From an uncultured Nioella sp. (GTDB lineage Bacteria > Pseudomonadota > Alphaproteobacteria > Rhodobacterales > Rhodobacteraceae), in contig CANMJH010000001.1 of NCBI GenBank assembly GCA_947498125.1, positions 1,054,001 to 1,118,000 on the forward strand: a stretch of DNA of 64,000 nt. Direction: 5' to 3'. The notes beneath the pieces were generated by a model, which was given only the letters and a program-made list of their open reading frames with translations, ran no database searches and was not told where the DNA came from. Position numbers and translations under genes: made by a program. Every line of letters starts with the position of its first letter. Within the stretch, counting starts at the first letter, position 1. Shown piece by piece: positions 27,082-36,171 of the stretch.

Positions 27082-27758
27082 GCGCCCATCCTTAACCCGA
27101 CACCGTGCACGGTCACGATACTGTCGGCGCAGCCTACTCCGGCCAATTTGCTGCGGATATTGCGGATATGACTGTCGATCGTCCGATCCGAAACATGAAC
27201 ATTCACACCATATAGCGCCCCTACCAATTGCGGACGGGATACAACATTCGACGGGCGTTGCATCAACGCGTGAAGTAGCGAAAATTCCGAGGCGGTAAGG
27301 GCAACCTCTTGCCCGGCCAAAAGGCACTGATGCTTGGCTGTATCGATTTGCAAATCACCGACGCTGATCGCTCGGGCCTCTTCCGGTATCGCCATCTGAG
27401 ACCGTTTCAAAATCGCCTTGATCCGCGCCATCAATTCGCGGGGCGAAAACGGTTTGGTGACATAATCATCACCGCCGAGTTCCAGCCCGATAATCCGGTC
27501 AATCTCATCATCGCGGGCCGTCAGGAACAAAATCGGCAAGTCCGAGGTTTTGCGAATGGCTTTGCACACTTCCAGACCGTCCATCTCTGGCAAGCCTACA
27601 TCCAGCACTATGAGATCAGGAGCATCGCGGGCGGCAATTTTCAGCGCCGCCAACCCATCTTCGGCAAAGCCCGTGGTAAAACCGGATTTCTCAGCGGCAA
27701 AGCCAATAACCTCACGGATATTTGGATCGTCATCAACGATGAGAATGTGACCGGACAT
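27066..27758 (-). CDS. creB: CreB-like OmpR-family response regulator
   Basis: A 230-residue two-domain regulator. The receiver domain (about residues 1-115) has the acidic pair DDD at 9-11, the phosphoacceptor Asp53 in VLDVGLPEMDG, and the conserved Thr and Lys in FLTARDDE and DDYVTKPFSPREL. The C-terminal winged helix (about 130-225) is of OmpR type: LTASEFSLLHALMQRP and VSDRTIDSHIRNIRSKL. The frame is open 59 codons earlier but the ATG at 27758 gives the standard MSGHILIVDDD start. It lies 7 bases after the DUF4173 gene and overlaps the kinase gene. Confidence 0.9.
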   Translation of the reverse strand: MSGHILIVDDDPNIREVIGFAAEKSGFTTGFAEDGLAALKIAARDAPDLIVLDVGLPEMDGLEVCKAIRKTSDLPILFLTARDDEIDRIIGLELGGDDYVTKPFSPRELMARIKAILKRSQMAIPEEARAISVGDLQIDTAKHQCLLAGQEVALTASEFSLLHALMQRPSNVVSRPQLVGALYGVNVHVSDRTIDSHIRNIRSKLAGVGCADSIVTVHGVGLRMGACKLA

Positions 27759-27765
27759 AATGCGC

Positions 27766-29304
27766 CTACCCCTCAGACCTTTCGGCAAGATAGCGTTGAA
27801 GGCGCCATTGGCGAAAGCCCCAATCCCGCCAATTCTCAATCGGCTCAAACTGAGGATACCCGCGCCAAACTTCGGCACAAAACGCCTCGCCGGATTGGGC
27901 TTCAAATGCGTGGATCGCAGGCAAGGCTTGGCCACTCATCCGGCAGATATAGCCGACATCCCGATCACCGAACCGGTTTGGGTTTTGCAAATTATATGTC
28001 GCAATAACGTGGGCGAAATTGATGAAACATACCACATAAAGCGTACCGTAGAGGATAATCACATTCGACCGTATCAACCATGACAGGCTTTTGCCTTGCG
28101 TGATTTGAACGATGGTAAGCATCAATGCCACAAAGACCAAACCCATCCAAATAAAGGCCGCCACGCGCAGATTTGTTAGGCTGTAGGCTTCTATATAGAG
28201 GTTCAGACGAACGGCGGCAGTGATGACCAGAACCATGTTCTGCCCTATCCACAGCAGCATCAAAACCCGCAACAGCCGGTTCCTGCCGACCATCCGATAT
28301 GTGGCAATGGCAAAAAGACCCGCCAAGAGCGCCGTTGCCACCAAAGGATACGCGCCCTGATGCGCGTAGCGGGCATACGTCATCCCCTCGGGCAGGGCCA
28401 GACCGCCGGTTAGAACACCCAAGTCCATTGCTGTCTGCACCAAGAAAAGCGCATTAAAAAGCACGAGCGATGTGCGAACAGATTCCTCGTTGATCAATCC
28501 CAGTTTTGCCTTTGCGTTAGGTCGCGGCGTTTTCTTCGGGGCAGCCGCGCTGCCCAACCAGCTTTTATCAAGGGTCAGGAACGGCCAAAGCGCGCAGGCC
28601 AAAACGGCCCAGAACACGCCACGATCAATATGCTCAGCGCATAGGAATTTAAGGCGCGAAAGCTGCTCAAGATACTGCTCCAACACAGGGTTCGCCGCGC
28701 TCAATAAGGCGACGAAAACAAGCCCAACCCCCATAGGCAAAACCAACGCCCTGGCCCGTTGCGCCATGTTTCGTTCGGCCCGCATGCCTTTAACTTCATT
28801 AGCCGCAAATATGGGAAGCATCGCCACACCAATGGTCGCAATTCGCGCCGCAATCCAAAGGCTTTGCCACCAAGTGAGCAGCCGGTCATATGTGACCCAG
28901 ATCGCCAGAACGACAAGACCAGAAAGGCTGAACAAAATTGACATGGCGTGAAGCACTTCAATCAACGGCAAATTACATAGCACTTCAAACCCAAGTGCCA
29001 TTGCCCATTGACGCGGACGCACCCCACCGGGTTTCATCGCAAGGATCGCCACTGAAAGCGCCATTGCAAAAAGCGCAACAGACAGGCCGCGATCATGTTC
29101 CCAAAACAGCCAATCTGCCAAAAGAACCAGAAAAAGAAGCAGCCCCAAAGCGCCGGGGCGGCGTTTCGGAAAATCGGTGACACATTCGGGCAATGCAATG
29201 TCACCGCCGGCATCGGCTGTGTTTTCGGACTTACTGCTTGATAGCCACCAACCATCGCGCCGGATGCTGTTCGGCATTCCATGGATCACTAAATCTCCGC
29301 TCAT
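27766..29304 (-). CDS. DUF4173/DUF4153-type multi-pass membrane protein
   Basis: A 512-residue inner-membrane protein with about a dozen hydrophobic segments starting near residue 45, separated by short loops, and a C-terminal soluble tail of about 90 residues with conserved-looking NFAHVIATYNL, GYICRMSGQALP and WRDWGFRQWRL. The pattern matches the DUF4173 family of unknown function. The ATG at 29304 is preceded by GGAGAG; the 31 codons upstream in frame are not membrane-like. It heads an operon with the CreBC-like system, which suggests it is a sensor accessory or the regulated output in the envelope (inference). Confidence 0.8.
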   Translation of the reverse strand: MSGDLVIHGMPNSIRRDGWWLSSSKSENTADAGGDIALPECVTDFPKRRPGALGLLLFLVLLADWLFWEHDRGLSVALFAMALSVAILAMKPGGVRPRQWAMALGFEVLCNLPLIEVLHAMSILFSLSGLVVLAIWVTYDRLLTWWQSLWIAARIATIGVAMLPIFAANEVKGMRAERNMAQRARALVLPMGVGLVFVALLSAANPVLEQYLEQLSRLKFLCAEHIDRGVFWAVLACALWPFLTLDKSWLGSAAAPKKTPRPNAKAKLGLINEESVRTSLVLFNALFLVQTAMDLGVLTGGLALPEGMTYARYAHQGAYPLVATALLAGLFAIATYRMVGRNRLLRVLMLLWIGQNMVLVITAAVRLNLYIEAYSLTNLRVAAFIWMGLVFVALMLTIVQITQGKSLSWLIRSNVIILYGTLYVVCFINFAHVIATYNLQNPNRFGDRDVGYICRMSGQALPAIHAFEAQSGEAFCAEVWRGYPQFEPIENWRDWGFRQWRLQRYLAERSEG

Positions 29305-29432
29305 CTGTCTCTCCGCTTTTTGGGGGATCATTTGACCCGATGAATGACAGCGGCTTTTGCAAATGAGCGCGGCAAGACGTGCAGAGGCCAATGGCATTTG
29401 GTGCAGATCTTGTGCAGAGGCGAAGGCAACAC

Positions 29433-29473
29433 AAAAAAAGGCCCGGCGCTTTTGGCAGCCGGGCCCCTTTTTT
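29433..29473 (-). terminator. Rho-independent terminator after the alginate lyase gene
   Basis: A perfect 8-bp stem GGCCCGGC/GCCGGGCC (29440-29447 and 29458-29465) with a 10-base loop is flanked by a run of seven A on the left and a run of T on the right. On the minus strand it lies directly after the alginate lyase stop at 29491 and ends in a U-run. The T-run on the other strand could let it act in both directions. Confidence 0.88.
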
Positions 29474-29490
29474 CATTTTAATAGGATCGC

Positions 29491-31380
29491 TTATTCCACG
29501 GGCGGTGCATCATGGTTGGCTTCAAGAGCGAAGAAAGTCACCTGATCATAGTCGCGATCACGCCATTCCATGTTGTCGTTCTGCGAATAAGCCCCCGCTT
29601 TGAAGAACATGAACTCTTCTGGGCCGTTAAAGCCGCTATCGATCATGTCCAAAGGCTCGGCCTCAACCACGGTGCCATCGGCGCGCGTGATCGAAACATG
29701 CAGCATTGGGTGGACAACGCCGTCAATCTCCTCGCCGCGCACGGCAATCTCGTAAGAGAAGACTTCGTCAAGCAAAATGCCGTCTTCGGGGTTTTCCAGC
29801 GTGCTTGAGCGACCACCGATCAGCTCAACCCACACCTCTTCGCCTTCGGCCGGTTCATGGGCATAGTAGATTGACCCATGGGTGTTGAACGGCAGACGGC
29901 GATAATACAGGCGGATCGGTTCATCATCACGGGCATGGATTTGCCCGATGATAACCCGACCAACCCGGCCCGGCTCACCCATGCGGGTCACCCGGTTCAC
30001 GGCCAATGTTGCGGTCATCACACCGTCTACGCCGCCCGCCATCATCTGAGTTTCCAGAGGAGCAGAGGAGAACACCCAGTTGTTGCGACTTGGGTCTGCC
30101 TCATCGTCGCCGCGCGTTGGAATAGAGGTATCCCCTGCCCGCAACATGCCGCGCAATTCGGACCGGATGTACCTTGAATTTGGCGTGGACGCGCCACCGC
30201 CGGTGGTGCGGAAAACCATGCCACCCGACACGGGATCTGTGTAGAACACATCCAGATCCTGCCAGCCGCCAGCCAGATCCGTCTCGCTGATTTCATCCGC
30301 CCGACCATCGCTGTCCATGTCGTAAGGCAAGGTGATTTTCCAGCCAGACAGGTCGAAATTCTCGGATGGCGGCAGCAAAGTTGCCAGACCATAGATGCTT
30401 TCGCCCCGTGCTTCTGGTGTGTCCGACCCGTCGCCTGTGGTTTCAATCTCGCCAAAGCCGCAGCCCCAAGGTTGCGCTTCTACAATTGAATTCCAGTCAT
30501 TGCTGTCATTGCCAAAGCCCGAGATGCGGACATAGCGCGCAATGACGTCGTTAAAGTCATAGCGCTCGATGGTCACTGTCGTGCCGCTGGATGGACGTTG
30601 TTCGACAGCGGTCTGCCAGCTTGATCCATCCGACGAGGTTTCGATCGTAAAGAAGCTGCGGCGCGCATCCCCGCGATACCATGCAATGCCAAATTCTTTC
30701 AGCGTTTGGGGCAAGCCCATGTCGAGAACGACAAAACGCCCCTCGCCTTCTGCCGACCAGCGCGATTCCGGGCTGAAATCGGCATCGGTAATATTGTCGA
30801 CCACATAATCGGCATCCCAGTCGCCTTCGGTAAAGACGCGGTTGACCCGAAGCTGAGACATCGCCGTACAGCTGCCCGGAATTTCCGTAAATGTCGGTGG
30901 GCCTGCCTCAGCAGCGGTCAGAGCCGGGCCCGACAAAGCCGCAAGGTCGAAGTCATCGAAACGCCCTTCGCCGCCATTGTAGACACCGTATATCAGTGCC
31001 TCGGTCGCATCGCCTGAATTGAACGGAATGCTGACAGGCACCCAAGTATCGCCATCGCCTTCGGACGAAACCGTCAGATCTTCACCGCCGATTTCAATCC
31101 CGACGGTTCCGGCGCCTTTAATAAAGAGCGTCAGCTCATAATCACTATCGGGATGCAGCGTTACCAGCTGCTCAAAACGACCGGTTTCGGTCGTGATTTT
31201 CATTGAATGCGCGCCAGTATTCGAATGGTCAGAAATCGATGTCACACCGCTTGATGTGTCGATTTCGGTCCATGCGCTAAACCCATATTCGAACCCTGGG
31301 TTCTGAATAATCGTCTGCGCGTGTCCCGCCGCTGTTGTGGCTAGCAATGACACCATTGCAGCCTTCACCAGTGAATGCAT
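29491..31380 (-). CDS. Secreted PL7 alginate lyase with two carbohydrate-binding modules
   Basis: A 629-residue exported enzyme. A signal peptide covers about residues 1-22 (cleavage near GHAQ). An N-terminal jelly-roll module like CBM16/CBM4 (about 23-150, starting IIQNPGFEYGFSAW) is followed by an F5/8-type CBM32-like module (about 175-305) and the PL7 catalytic domain (about 340-620). The three PL7 signatures are present: RSELR at 406-410, QIH at 480-482 and FFKAGAYSQN near 592-601. QIH-type enzymes usually prefer guluronate-containing blocks. It beta-eliminates alginate outside the cell. The ATG at 31380 has GGAGG five bases upstream. It is monocistronic with its own terminator; no other alginate-degrading gene is adjacent. 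Confidence 0.9.
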   Translation of the reverse strand: MHSLVKAAMVSLLATTAAGHAQTIIQNPGFEYGFSAWTEIDTSSGVTSISDHSNTGAHSMKITTETGRFEQLVTLHPDSDYELTLFIKGAGTVGIEIGGEDLTVSSEGDGDTWVPVSIPFNSGDATEALIYGVYNGGEGRFDDFDLAALSGPALTAAEAGPPTFTEIPGSCTAMSQLRVNRVFTEGDWDADYVVDNITDADFSPESRWSAEGEGRFVVLDMGLPQTLKEFGIAWYRGDARRSFFTIETSSDGSSWQTAVEQRPSSGTTVTIERYDFNDVIARYVRISGFGNDSNDWNSIVEAQPWGCGFGEIETTGDGSDTPEARGESIYGLATLLPPSENFDLSGWKITLPYDMDSDGRADEISETDLAGGWQDLDVFYTDPVSGGMVFRTTGGGASTPNSRYIRSELRGMLRAGDTSIPTRGDDEADPSRNNWVFSSAPLETQMMAGGVDGVMTATLAVNRVTRMGEPGRVGRVIIGQIHARDDEPIRLYYRRLPFNTHGSIYYAHEPAEGEEVWVELIGGRSSTLENPEDGILLDEVFSYEIAVRGEEIDGVVHPMLHVSITRADGTVVEAEPLDMIDSGFNGPEEFMFFKAGAYSQNDNMEWRDRDYDQVTFFALEANHDAPPVE

Positions 31381-31408
31381 TGTTTCCTCCAAAAACTCCT
31401 CCGGAAGA

Positions 31409-31420
31409 CTAGTATACTAG
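31409..31420. promoter_or_regulatory. 12-base perfect palindrome upstream of the alginate lyase
   Basis: CTAGTATACTAG lies 29 bases upstream of the lyase ATG. The core TAGTATACTA fits the T-x-G-T-x-T-A-C-x-A pattern bound by FCD-type GntR regulators, several of which control uronate and alginate genes. Its position close to the start suits repression of the lyase when inducer is absent. The binding protein is not identified. The rest of 31381-31662 shows no gene. Confidence 0.5.
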
Positions 31421-31662
31421 GATACCCGATTCTCAGCAAGATGTTAGGCCGCCAAGGCGGGCTGACGTAACTGCACCTAAAAATGGCGATCAATTTTCTT
31501 GGGTCTGGCGCACGAGCGTTTAGGAAAGTCAGCAACCGTAAGTTGCAGGCGCAGCACGGCGCCTTGTTGCCATTTCGGCAATGCTACCCTACCCGATAAG
31601 TGCTTCTCGGGTCGCCATTTCAATTTTTATAACGGGTCAATACGTGTTTGAAAGGATTGACC

Positions 31663-32160
31663 ATGGCTGCCGCAAAGGGTGCTGTTGAAGAGAAACTAGA
31701 AGCGCTTGGGCTGAAACTGCCGCCTGCGCCGCGCCCGATCGGGAATTACCTGCCCGCAGTACAGGTCGGCAATATTCTTTATGTCTCGGGCACGCTTGGG
31801 ACAGTGCGCGATGAAAACGACCAAGACATTATGCCGATCAAAGGCAAGTTGGGCGGCGAGCTTACGATTAAGCAAGGGTACCAATCTGCGAAACTGATGG
31901 CGCTGAACCATCTGGCTTTGATGAAAAAGGTCATCGGCGATCTGGACCGGATCGAGCGCATCGTGAAAATGGTCGGATATGTCAATTCCGCACCCGGTTT
32001 TACCGAAGCACATTTAGTCCTCAATGGCGCGTCTGATCTTTATGTCGATCTGCTGGGCGAAGAGCGCGGCAAACATGCCCGTGCGGCCCTGTTCCAAAAT
32101 GAACTTGGGCTTGATGCACCGGTAGAAGCGGAAATGACCGTTCTGCTCAAGTCAGAGTGA
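31663..32160 (+). CDS. RidA/YjgF/YER057c/UK114 family protein
   Basis: A 165-residue member of the Rid family, longer than the canonical 125-130 residues. Seen are GNILYVSGTLGT, SAKLMALNHLALMKKVIGDLDRIERIVKMVGYVNS and HARAALFQNELGLDAPVEAEMTVLL. RidA proper hydrolyses reactive enamines/imines using an arginine in R-x-x-x-x (often VARLP); here the equivalent region is ALFQNELG, so this is probably another Rid subgroup (of the long Rid1-7 types) with a different or unknown reaction. Start ATG 31663 follows AAAGGA by 6 bases. Its end overlaps the convergent LysR gene by 9 bases. Confidence 0.88.
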   Translation: MAAAKGAVEEKLEALGLKLPPAPRPIGNYLPAVQVGNILYVSGTLGTVRDENDQDIMPIKGKLGGELTIKQGYQSAKLMALNHLALMKKVIGDLDRIERIVKMVGYVNSAPGFTEAHLVLNGASDLYVDLLGEERGKHARAALFQNELGLDAPVEAEMTVLLKSE

Positions 32161-33114
32161 TTCCTTCGGTGGCGCCCACCATTTGTCGCGCGCCGCCGAC
32201 AATGCCTGCTGGTCACGGTCTTCCCAAAGTGAAAATCGCTCCTCGGCAAATTTCGCAAACAACTCGGTTCCCGGTGACAGCGCCCTTTGACGGCGCCGCG
32301 CAATCGACAATTGTCGATGGACAAAAGCGGCACATTCCAGATTAACGGGAACGAGAGTGCCGGTTGTTAGCTCGGTATAGACACCCTGGACGGGCACAAA
32401 AATGACTGCCTGATTGCGCAGCGCATAACTTCTTAGAAATTGCAGCAGATTGCTGCGCGCAGCGGGCGCGACCTTTGCCTTGGCTTTTTTGGCCACACGT
32501 TTGACCAGTTGGCTGATCCCAAAACTGTCATCCGGCAGAACATGCACGTGGGTCAAAAGCACGTCTAGCTCGACCTTCGTTCCATCGCTTAACGGGTGGC
32601 CCGGTGGCACAAAAGCCAAGAGCGGCTGGTGATAATGCGCGAAGGTTTCAATCGCGTGGTGATGGGCAAAATCATAAACAAATCCGATATCGGCCTCATA
32701 GCGATCCAGCGCATCCACGGTTTCGTCGCGGCTTGCCACCGTGATGTCAAATGTCACTTCAGGGTAGAGCTGGTTAAACTCAGTCAGGATATCTGGCAGA
32801 AAATTCTCGGTTATGCCTTCAACCGTGGTGATCCGAATGGACCCGCGATTAAGCGAGCGCAGGTCATCAATATCCGACTGGACAAGTTGCAGTTGGGCTT
32901 CGATCTTTAGCCCGTGTTTCCACAAACGTTCACCGGCTTCTGTCAGCATCACCCCGTCCGAGCGGCGATCCAGCAATACGCAATCCAGCTCATGCTCCAA
33001 CGCCGAGATCTGCCGGCTGATGGCAGATGCCGCAACATGCTGGCGTTCAGACGCACGTCGGATCGACTTACATTTCGCAACTTCCAGAAAATATTTTAAA
33101 GCGTTCAGATTCAT
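32152..33114 (-). CDS. LysR-family transcriptional regulator of the TRAP-amidase genes
   Basis: A 320-residue LysR-type regulator with the N-terminal winged helix (about residues 1-60: YFLEVAKCKSIRRASERQHVAASAISRQISALEHEL) and effector domain from about residue 92 (GSIRITTVEGITENFLPDIL), with a basic C-terminal half. It is divergent from the TRAP-amidase operon over 265 bases and convergent with the RidA-like gene, so the natural targets are the TRAP genes. A 7-bp inverted repeat in the shared promoter region may be its site. The effector is unknown. Confidence 0.9.
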   Translation of the reverse strand: MNLNALKYFLEVAKCKSIRRASERQHVAASAISRQISALEHELDCVLLDRRSDGVMLTEAGERLWKHGLKIEAQLQLVQSDIDDLRSLNRGSIRITTVEGITENFLPDILTEFNQLYPEVTFDITVASRDETVDALDRYEADIGFVYDFAHHHAIETFAHYHQPLLAFVPPGHPLSDGTKVELDVLLTHVHVLPDDSFGISQLVKRVAKKAKAKVAPAARSNLLQFLRSYALRNQAVIFVPVQGVYTELTTGTLVPVNLECAAFVHRQLSIARRRQRALSPGTELFAKFAEERFSLWEDRDQQALSAARDKWWAPPKESL

Positions 33115-33165
33115 AGCATACCCCTAGAAGTTCCGCACAAAATATACCCATTTAGAAGCTACATC

Positions 33166-33184
33166 CGTTGCCGTTTTGGCAACG
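33166..33184. promoter_or_regulatory. Inverted repeat in the LysR/TRAP divergent promoter
   Basis: CGTTGCC-GTTTT-GGCAACG has perfect 7-base arms and a 5-base spacer, placed 52 bases from the LysR start and about 196 from dctP. The length and spacing suit either a LysR recognition site or an RNA hairpin. No gene was seen in 33115-33379. Confidence 0.4.
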
Positions 33185-33379
33185 CCTGCGTCGCAAGATA
33201 ATGCTACCGGATTCAAATTTTGCAATGCGATAGTTCATGAAACAAACGAGATCGTGACAGCTCACGCTTCTCAGGACCTCAGTTTGTTTGGCCACCGGGC
33301 GCATCTGCAAAGCCGGGTTTGGTCTATGAATACTGGGGAAAAGCAACTGCATAAGTCTGTCTAAGAAAAGGTACGCAAC

Positions 33380-34357
33380 ATGAAACTGTCTTTGCCTGCA
33401 TCTATCATTACCGTTTCCACCCTGCTCGCCGGGATGGCGAGTGCGGACACGGTCACACTGCGCCTCGGGCATACCGGTGCGCCAACCCACCACTATCAAA
33501 CCATCTCGGAACTTTTCGCTGATACCGTCAGCGAGCGTTCGAATGGCGAGATTCAAATCGACGTTTACCCCGCCGACCAGCTGGGCCGCCAACTTGAAGC
33601 GGTCGAAGGCACCATGCTTGGCACGCAAGATATTTTTCTGGTCTCTGACACGGTTTTGTCCAACTGGGTTCCGGATATGGGCATCTTGAACCTACCCTTC
33701 TTGTTCTCATCCTTGGATGATGTTCACGAAGTGCTGGAAGGGCCTGTGGGCGACCAGCTTGAGGCGCGGATGGAAGGCACTGGCGCTGTTGTGATCGGAT
33801 GGTGGATGGGCGGTCTGCGCAACATCACCAATAACGAGCAACCGATCATGCACCCATCGGATCTTGAGGGCGTCACCATCCGCGTTCCCGAAGGTGAGGT
33901 CTTTGTAGAAACTTTCCGAGCAATGGGCGCTAACCCTGTCGTAATCTCATTCGGAGAGCTGTATTCGGCATTGCAACTGGGCACCGCAGACGCACAGGAA
34001 AACCCGCCTGCGCATATCCTGACCCAGCGGTTTTATGAAGTTCAGGCCTATACCTCGCGGACGGCGCATATCTATCTGGGCTCACCCCTGATCATGAACG
34101 AAGCGCTCTTGGACTCGCTGTCGGAAGAGCACCGCCAAATCCTGCTGGAGACCGCAACAGAAATGGCGGCGGTTCATCTGGAAATGGTGAACGATCTGGA
34201 AGATGCGCAATGGGCAGAACTGGCCGAGCTTGGGAACCAAATCAACGACGTTGATATTGCCCCCTTCCAAGAAGCCACGGCCCCTGTCATTGAAATGTTC
34301 AGTGAAACACTGGATGCAGGTATCATCGCCGAGATTCAGGCGACGTTAGCTGACTAA
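33380..34357 (+). CDS. dctP: TRAP transporter periplasmic solute-binding protein (second system)
   Basis: A 325-residue exported DctP-type binding protein. The signal peptide is about residues 1-22 (cleavage near MASA-D). The carboxylate-clamping arginine is present in GVTIRVPEG, and family segments QLGRQLEAVEGTMLGTQDIF and LYSALQLGTADAQENPP follow. The ligand is therefore probably a carboxylate, perhaps one bearing an amide, given the amidase at the end of the operon (inference). It is divergent from the LysR gene; dctQ starts 51 bases downstream. Confidence 0.92.
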   Translation: MKLSLPASIITVSTLLAGMASADTVTLRLGHTGAPTHHYQTISELFADTVSERSNGEIQIDVYPADQLGRQLEAVEGTMLGTQDIFLVSDTVLSNWVPDMGILNLPFLFSSLDDVHEVLEGPVGDQLEARMEGTGAVVIGWWMGGLRNITNNEQPIMHPSDLEGVTIRVPEGEVFVETFRAMGANPVVISFGELYSALQLGTADAQENPPAHILTQRFYEVQAYTSRTAHIYLGSPLIMNEALLDSLSEEHRQILLETATEMAAVHLEMVNDLEDAQWAELAELGNQINDVDIAPFQEATAPVIEMFSETLDAGIIAEIQATLAD

Positions 34358-34408
34358 TCCAATCTGGCCCGCAACGTCCCTGGTTGCGGGCCAGCCAAAG
34401 GGCATCCC

Positions 34409-34882
34409 ATGAAAATCTTTGATTTTTTAGAGACATTTGTGAAGATCGTCGCCGGCGTGTGCTTGTTTGCGGTTTTTGCGTTGGTCACGGTGCAAGTTGC
34501 CAGTCGCTTTATCTTCAACTCCTCGGTTGCGGCTGCCAGTGAGCTTTCGATTTACGCGATGATCTGGACGGTGTTTCTGGGGGCTGCGGTTGCGTTCAGG
34601 TCCAATAGCCACATCGCGATGGACATCTTAAAGAACCGTTTTCCCGCGCGGATCATGCCTATTGCAGATGGCGTAATCTTCCTGCTTTTGGCCGGTTTTT
34701 TGTGTCTTATCGCCACGGAAGGGTTCGACCTGTCTATGCGAGCCATGCGGCAGACGTCTCCAGCCTCAAAAATTCCGGTGGGCTACATAACAATGGCCAT
34801 TCCCGTTGGCTCAATTCTTGCGTTGGTTTTCCTGTGTGAATGGCAGGCGCGACAGCTCCATAAGGCGAGAAACCGTGACTGA
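34409..34882 (+). CDS. dctQ: TRAP transporter small permease (second system)
   Basis: A 157-residue protein with four membrane segments (about residues 10-32, 46-64, 86-106, 127-148). The DctQ-type signature includes FNSSVAAASELSIYAMIWTVFLGAAVAFRSNSHIAMD. It overlaps the start of dctM by 8 bases, so the two membrane subunits are translated together. Confidence 0.9.
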   Translation: MKIFDFLETFVKIVAGVCLFAVFALVTVQVASRFIFNSSVAAASELSIYAMIWTVFLGAAVAFRSNSHIAMDILKNRFPARIMPIADGVIFLLLAGFLCLIATEGFDLSMRAMRQTSPASKIPVGYITMAIPVGSILALVFLCEWQARQLHKARNRD

Positions 34883-36137
34883 GATTCTCTTTATCGCATT
34901 GTTTGTTTTGCTGTTGCTTGGCGTTCCGGTTGCTTTTTCACTTGGAATCGCATCTGTCGTTGCACTTCATTTTGCCAGCCCCATTCCACTTATCATTATC
35001 CCGCAAAAACTGTTCAATGGGCTTAACGCTTTCCCCTTTCTTGCCATTCCGCTGTTCCTTTTGGCGGGGAATATTATGGCGGCTGCGCAAATATCCGAGC
35101 GGTTGGTCAAATTGGCCGGCCTCTTTTTGGGGCGGTATCCGGGAGGACTGGCGCAGATGTCGACAGGTGCATCAGCGTTCTTTGGAGCGATCTCAGGCTC
35201 GGCCCCTGCCACCACGTCGGCCATTGGTGCCATTGTCATCCCTTCCATGAAAAGCCGGGGCTACGCGCCAGCCTTTGCAGGCGCAGTTGTCGCCTCATCC
35301 GGCGCGCTTGGGCTGATCATTCCGCCCAGCCTGACGATGGTTATTTATGGAACGATCGCCGATGTTTCGATCGGTGATCTCTTCATTGCGGGCATTCTGC
35401 CGGGGATCTGCATCGCTTTCGCACTGGGCGCTGTGAATTACCTTTTGGCCAAACGGAACGGGCTGGCGGGTGAAGCGCCCGGACCGGATGTGAATGCGGG
35501 TAAAGTCATTGCCGAAAGCAGTTTGGCGCTGATCATGCCAGCCATTATTCTCGGGGGCATTTATGGCGGTGTGTTTACCCCAACAGAATCCGCCGCGATT
35601 GCCTGTTTGTACGGCCTCATAATCGGCCTGTTTGTCTATCGGACAATCACCATCAAATCGCTTGGACCAATTTTTGTTGATACGGCAATTAGTTCGGCGA
35701 TTGTGATGTACCTGATGGGCACAGCAAATGCATTTTCCTATATCATCACAGCCGAGCAGGTGCCGCAGGCCGTCGCCGCCTCATTCCTTGAGTTAAGCTC
35801 GAACCCGACCCTGATCATGTTCATGATCCTGGCCCTTCTGCTGATTGCCGGAACCTTTTTGGACAACGTTGCGGCTCTTGTCCTTTTGGTGCCGACATTG
35901 GGCACTCTCATCACCGCACTTGGGATCGACCCGATCTATTTCGGAGTTTTCACAATCATCGCCTTGGCCGTTGGCAATTTCACGCCTCCGGTCGGCTTGA
36001 ACCTGTTCATAGCCGCGCGCCTGTCAGGATCGCGGATGGAAGATATCTCAAAAAGCGCCTTACCCTATATCGGGGCCTATCTGTTCGTTCTTGTGGTGCT
36101 GATCCTCTTCCCGCAATTCATCACAATGTTCGTCTAG
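34875..36137 (+). CDS. dctM: TRAP transporter large permease (second system)
   Basis: A 420-residue polytopic membrane subunit with the DctM blocks VPVAFSLGIASVVAL, FFGAISGSAPATTSAIGAIVIPSM, SSGALGLIIPPSLTMVIYG and IALAVGNFTPPVGLNLFIAA. The open frame begins further left, but the GTG at 34875, overlapping the dctQ stop and preceded by AAGGCGAG, gives the standard N-terminus with a hydrophobic first helix. The amidase gene follows after 34 bases. Confidence 0.92.
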   Translation: MTEILFIALFVLLLLGVPVAFSLGIASVVALHFASPIPLIIIPQKLFNGLNAFPFLAIPLFLLAGNIMAAAQISERLVKLAGLFLGRYPGGLAQMSTGASAFFGAISGSAPATTSAIGAIVIPSMKSRGYAPAFAGAVVASSGALGLIIPPSLTMVIYGTIADVSIGDLFIAGILPGICIAFALGAVNYLLAKRNGLAGEAPGPDVNAGKVIAESSLALIMPAIILGGIYGGVFTPTESAAIACLYGLIIGLFVYRTITIKSLGPIFVDTAISSAIVMYLMGTANAFSYIITAEQVPQAVAASFLELSSNPTLIMFMILALLLIAGTFLDNVAALVLLVPTLGTLITALGIDPIYFGVFTIIALAVGNFTPPVGLNLFIAARLSGSRMEDISKSALPYIGAYLFVLVVLILFPQFITMFV

Positions 36138-36171
36138 ATACGGGCCAATAACAAGAAATCGGAGCTGATTT

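Noticed and set aside
27082-27327. In-frame extension upstream of the sensor kinase
   Set aside because: It lies inside the response-regulator gene; the Cys/Arg-rich translation is a shadow.
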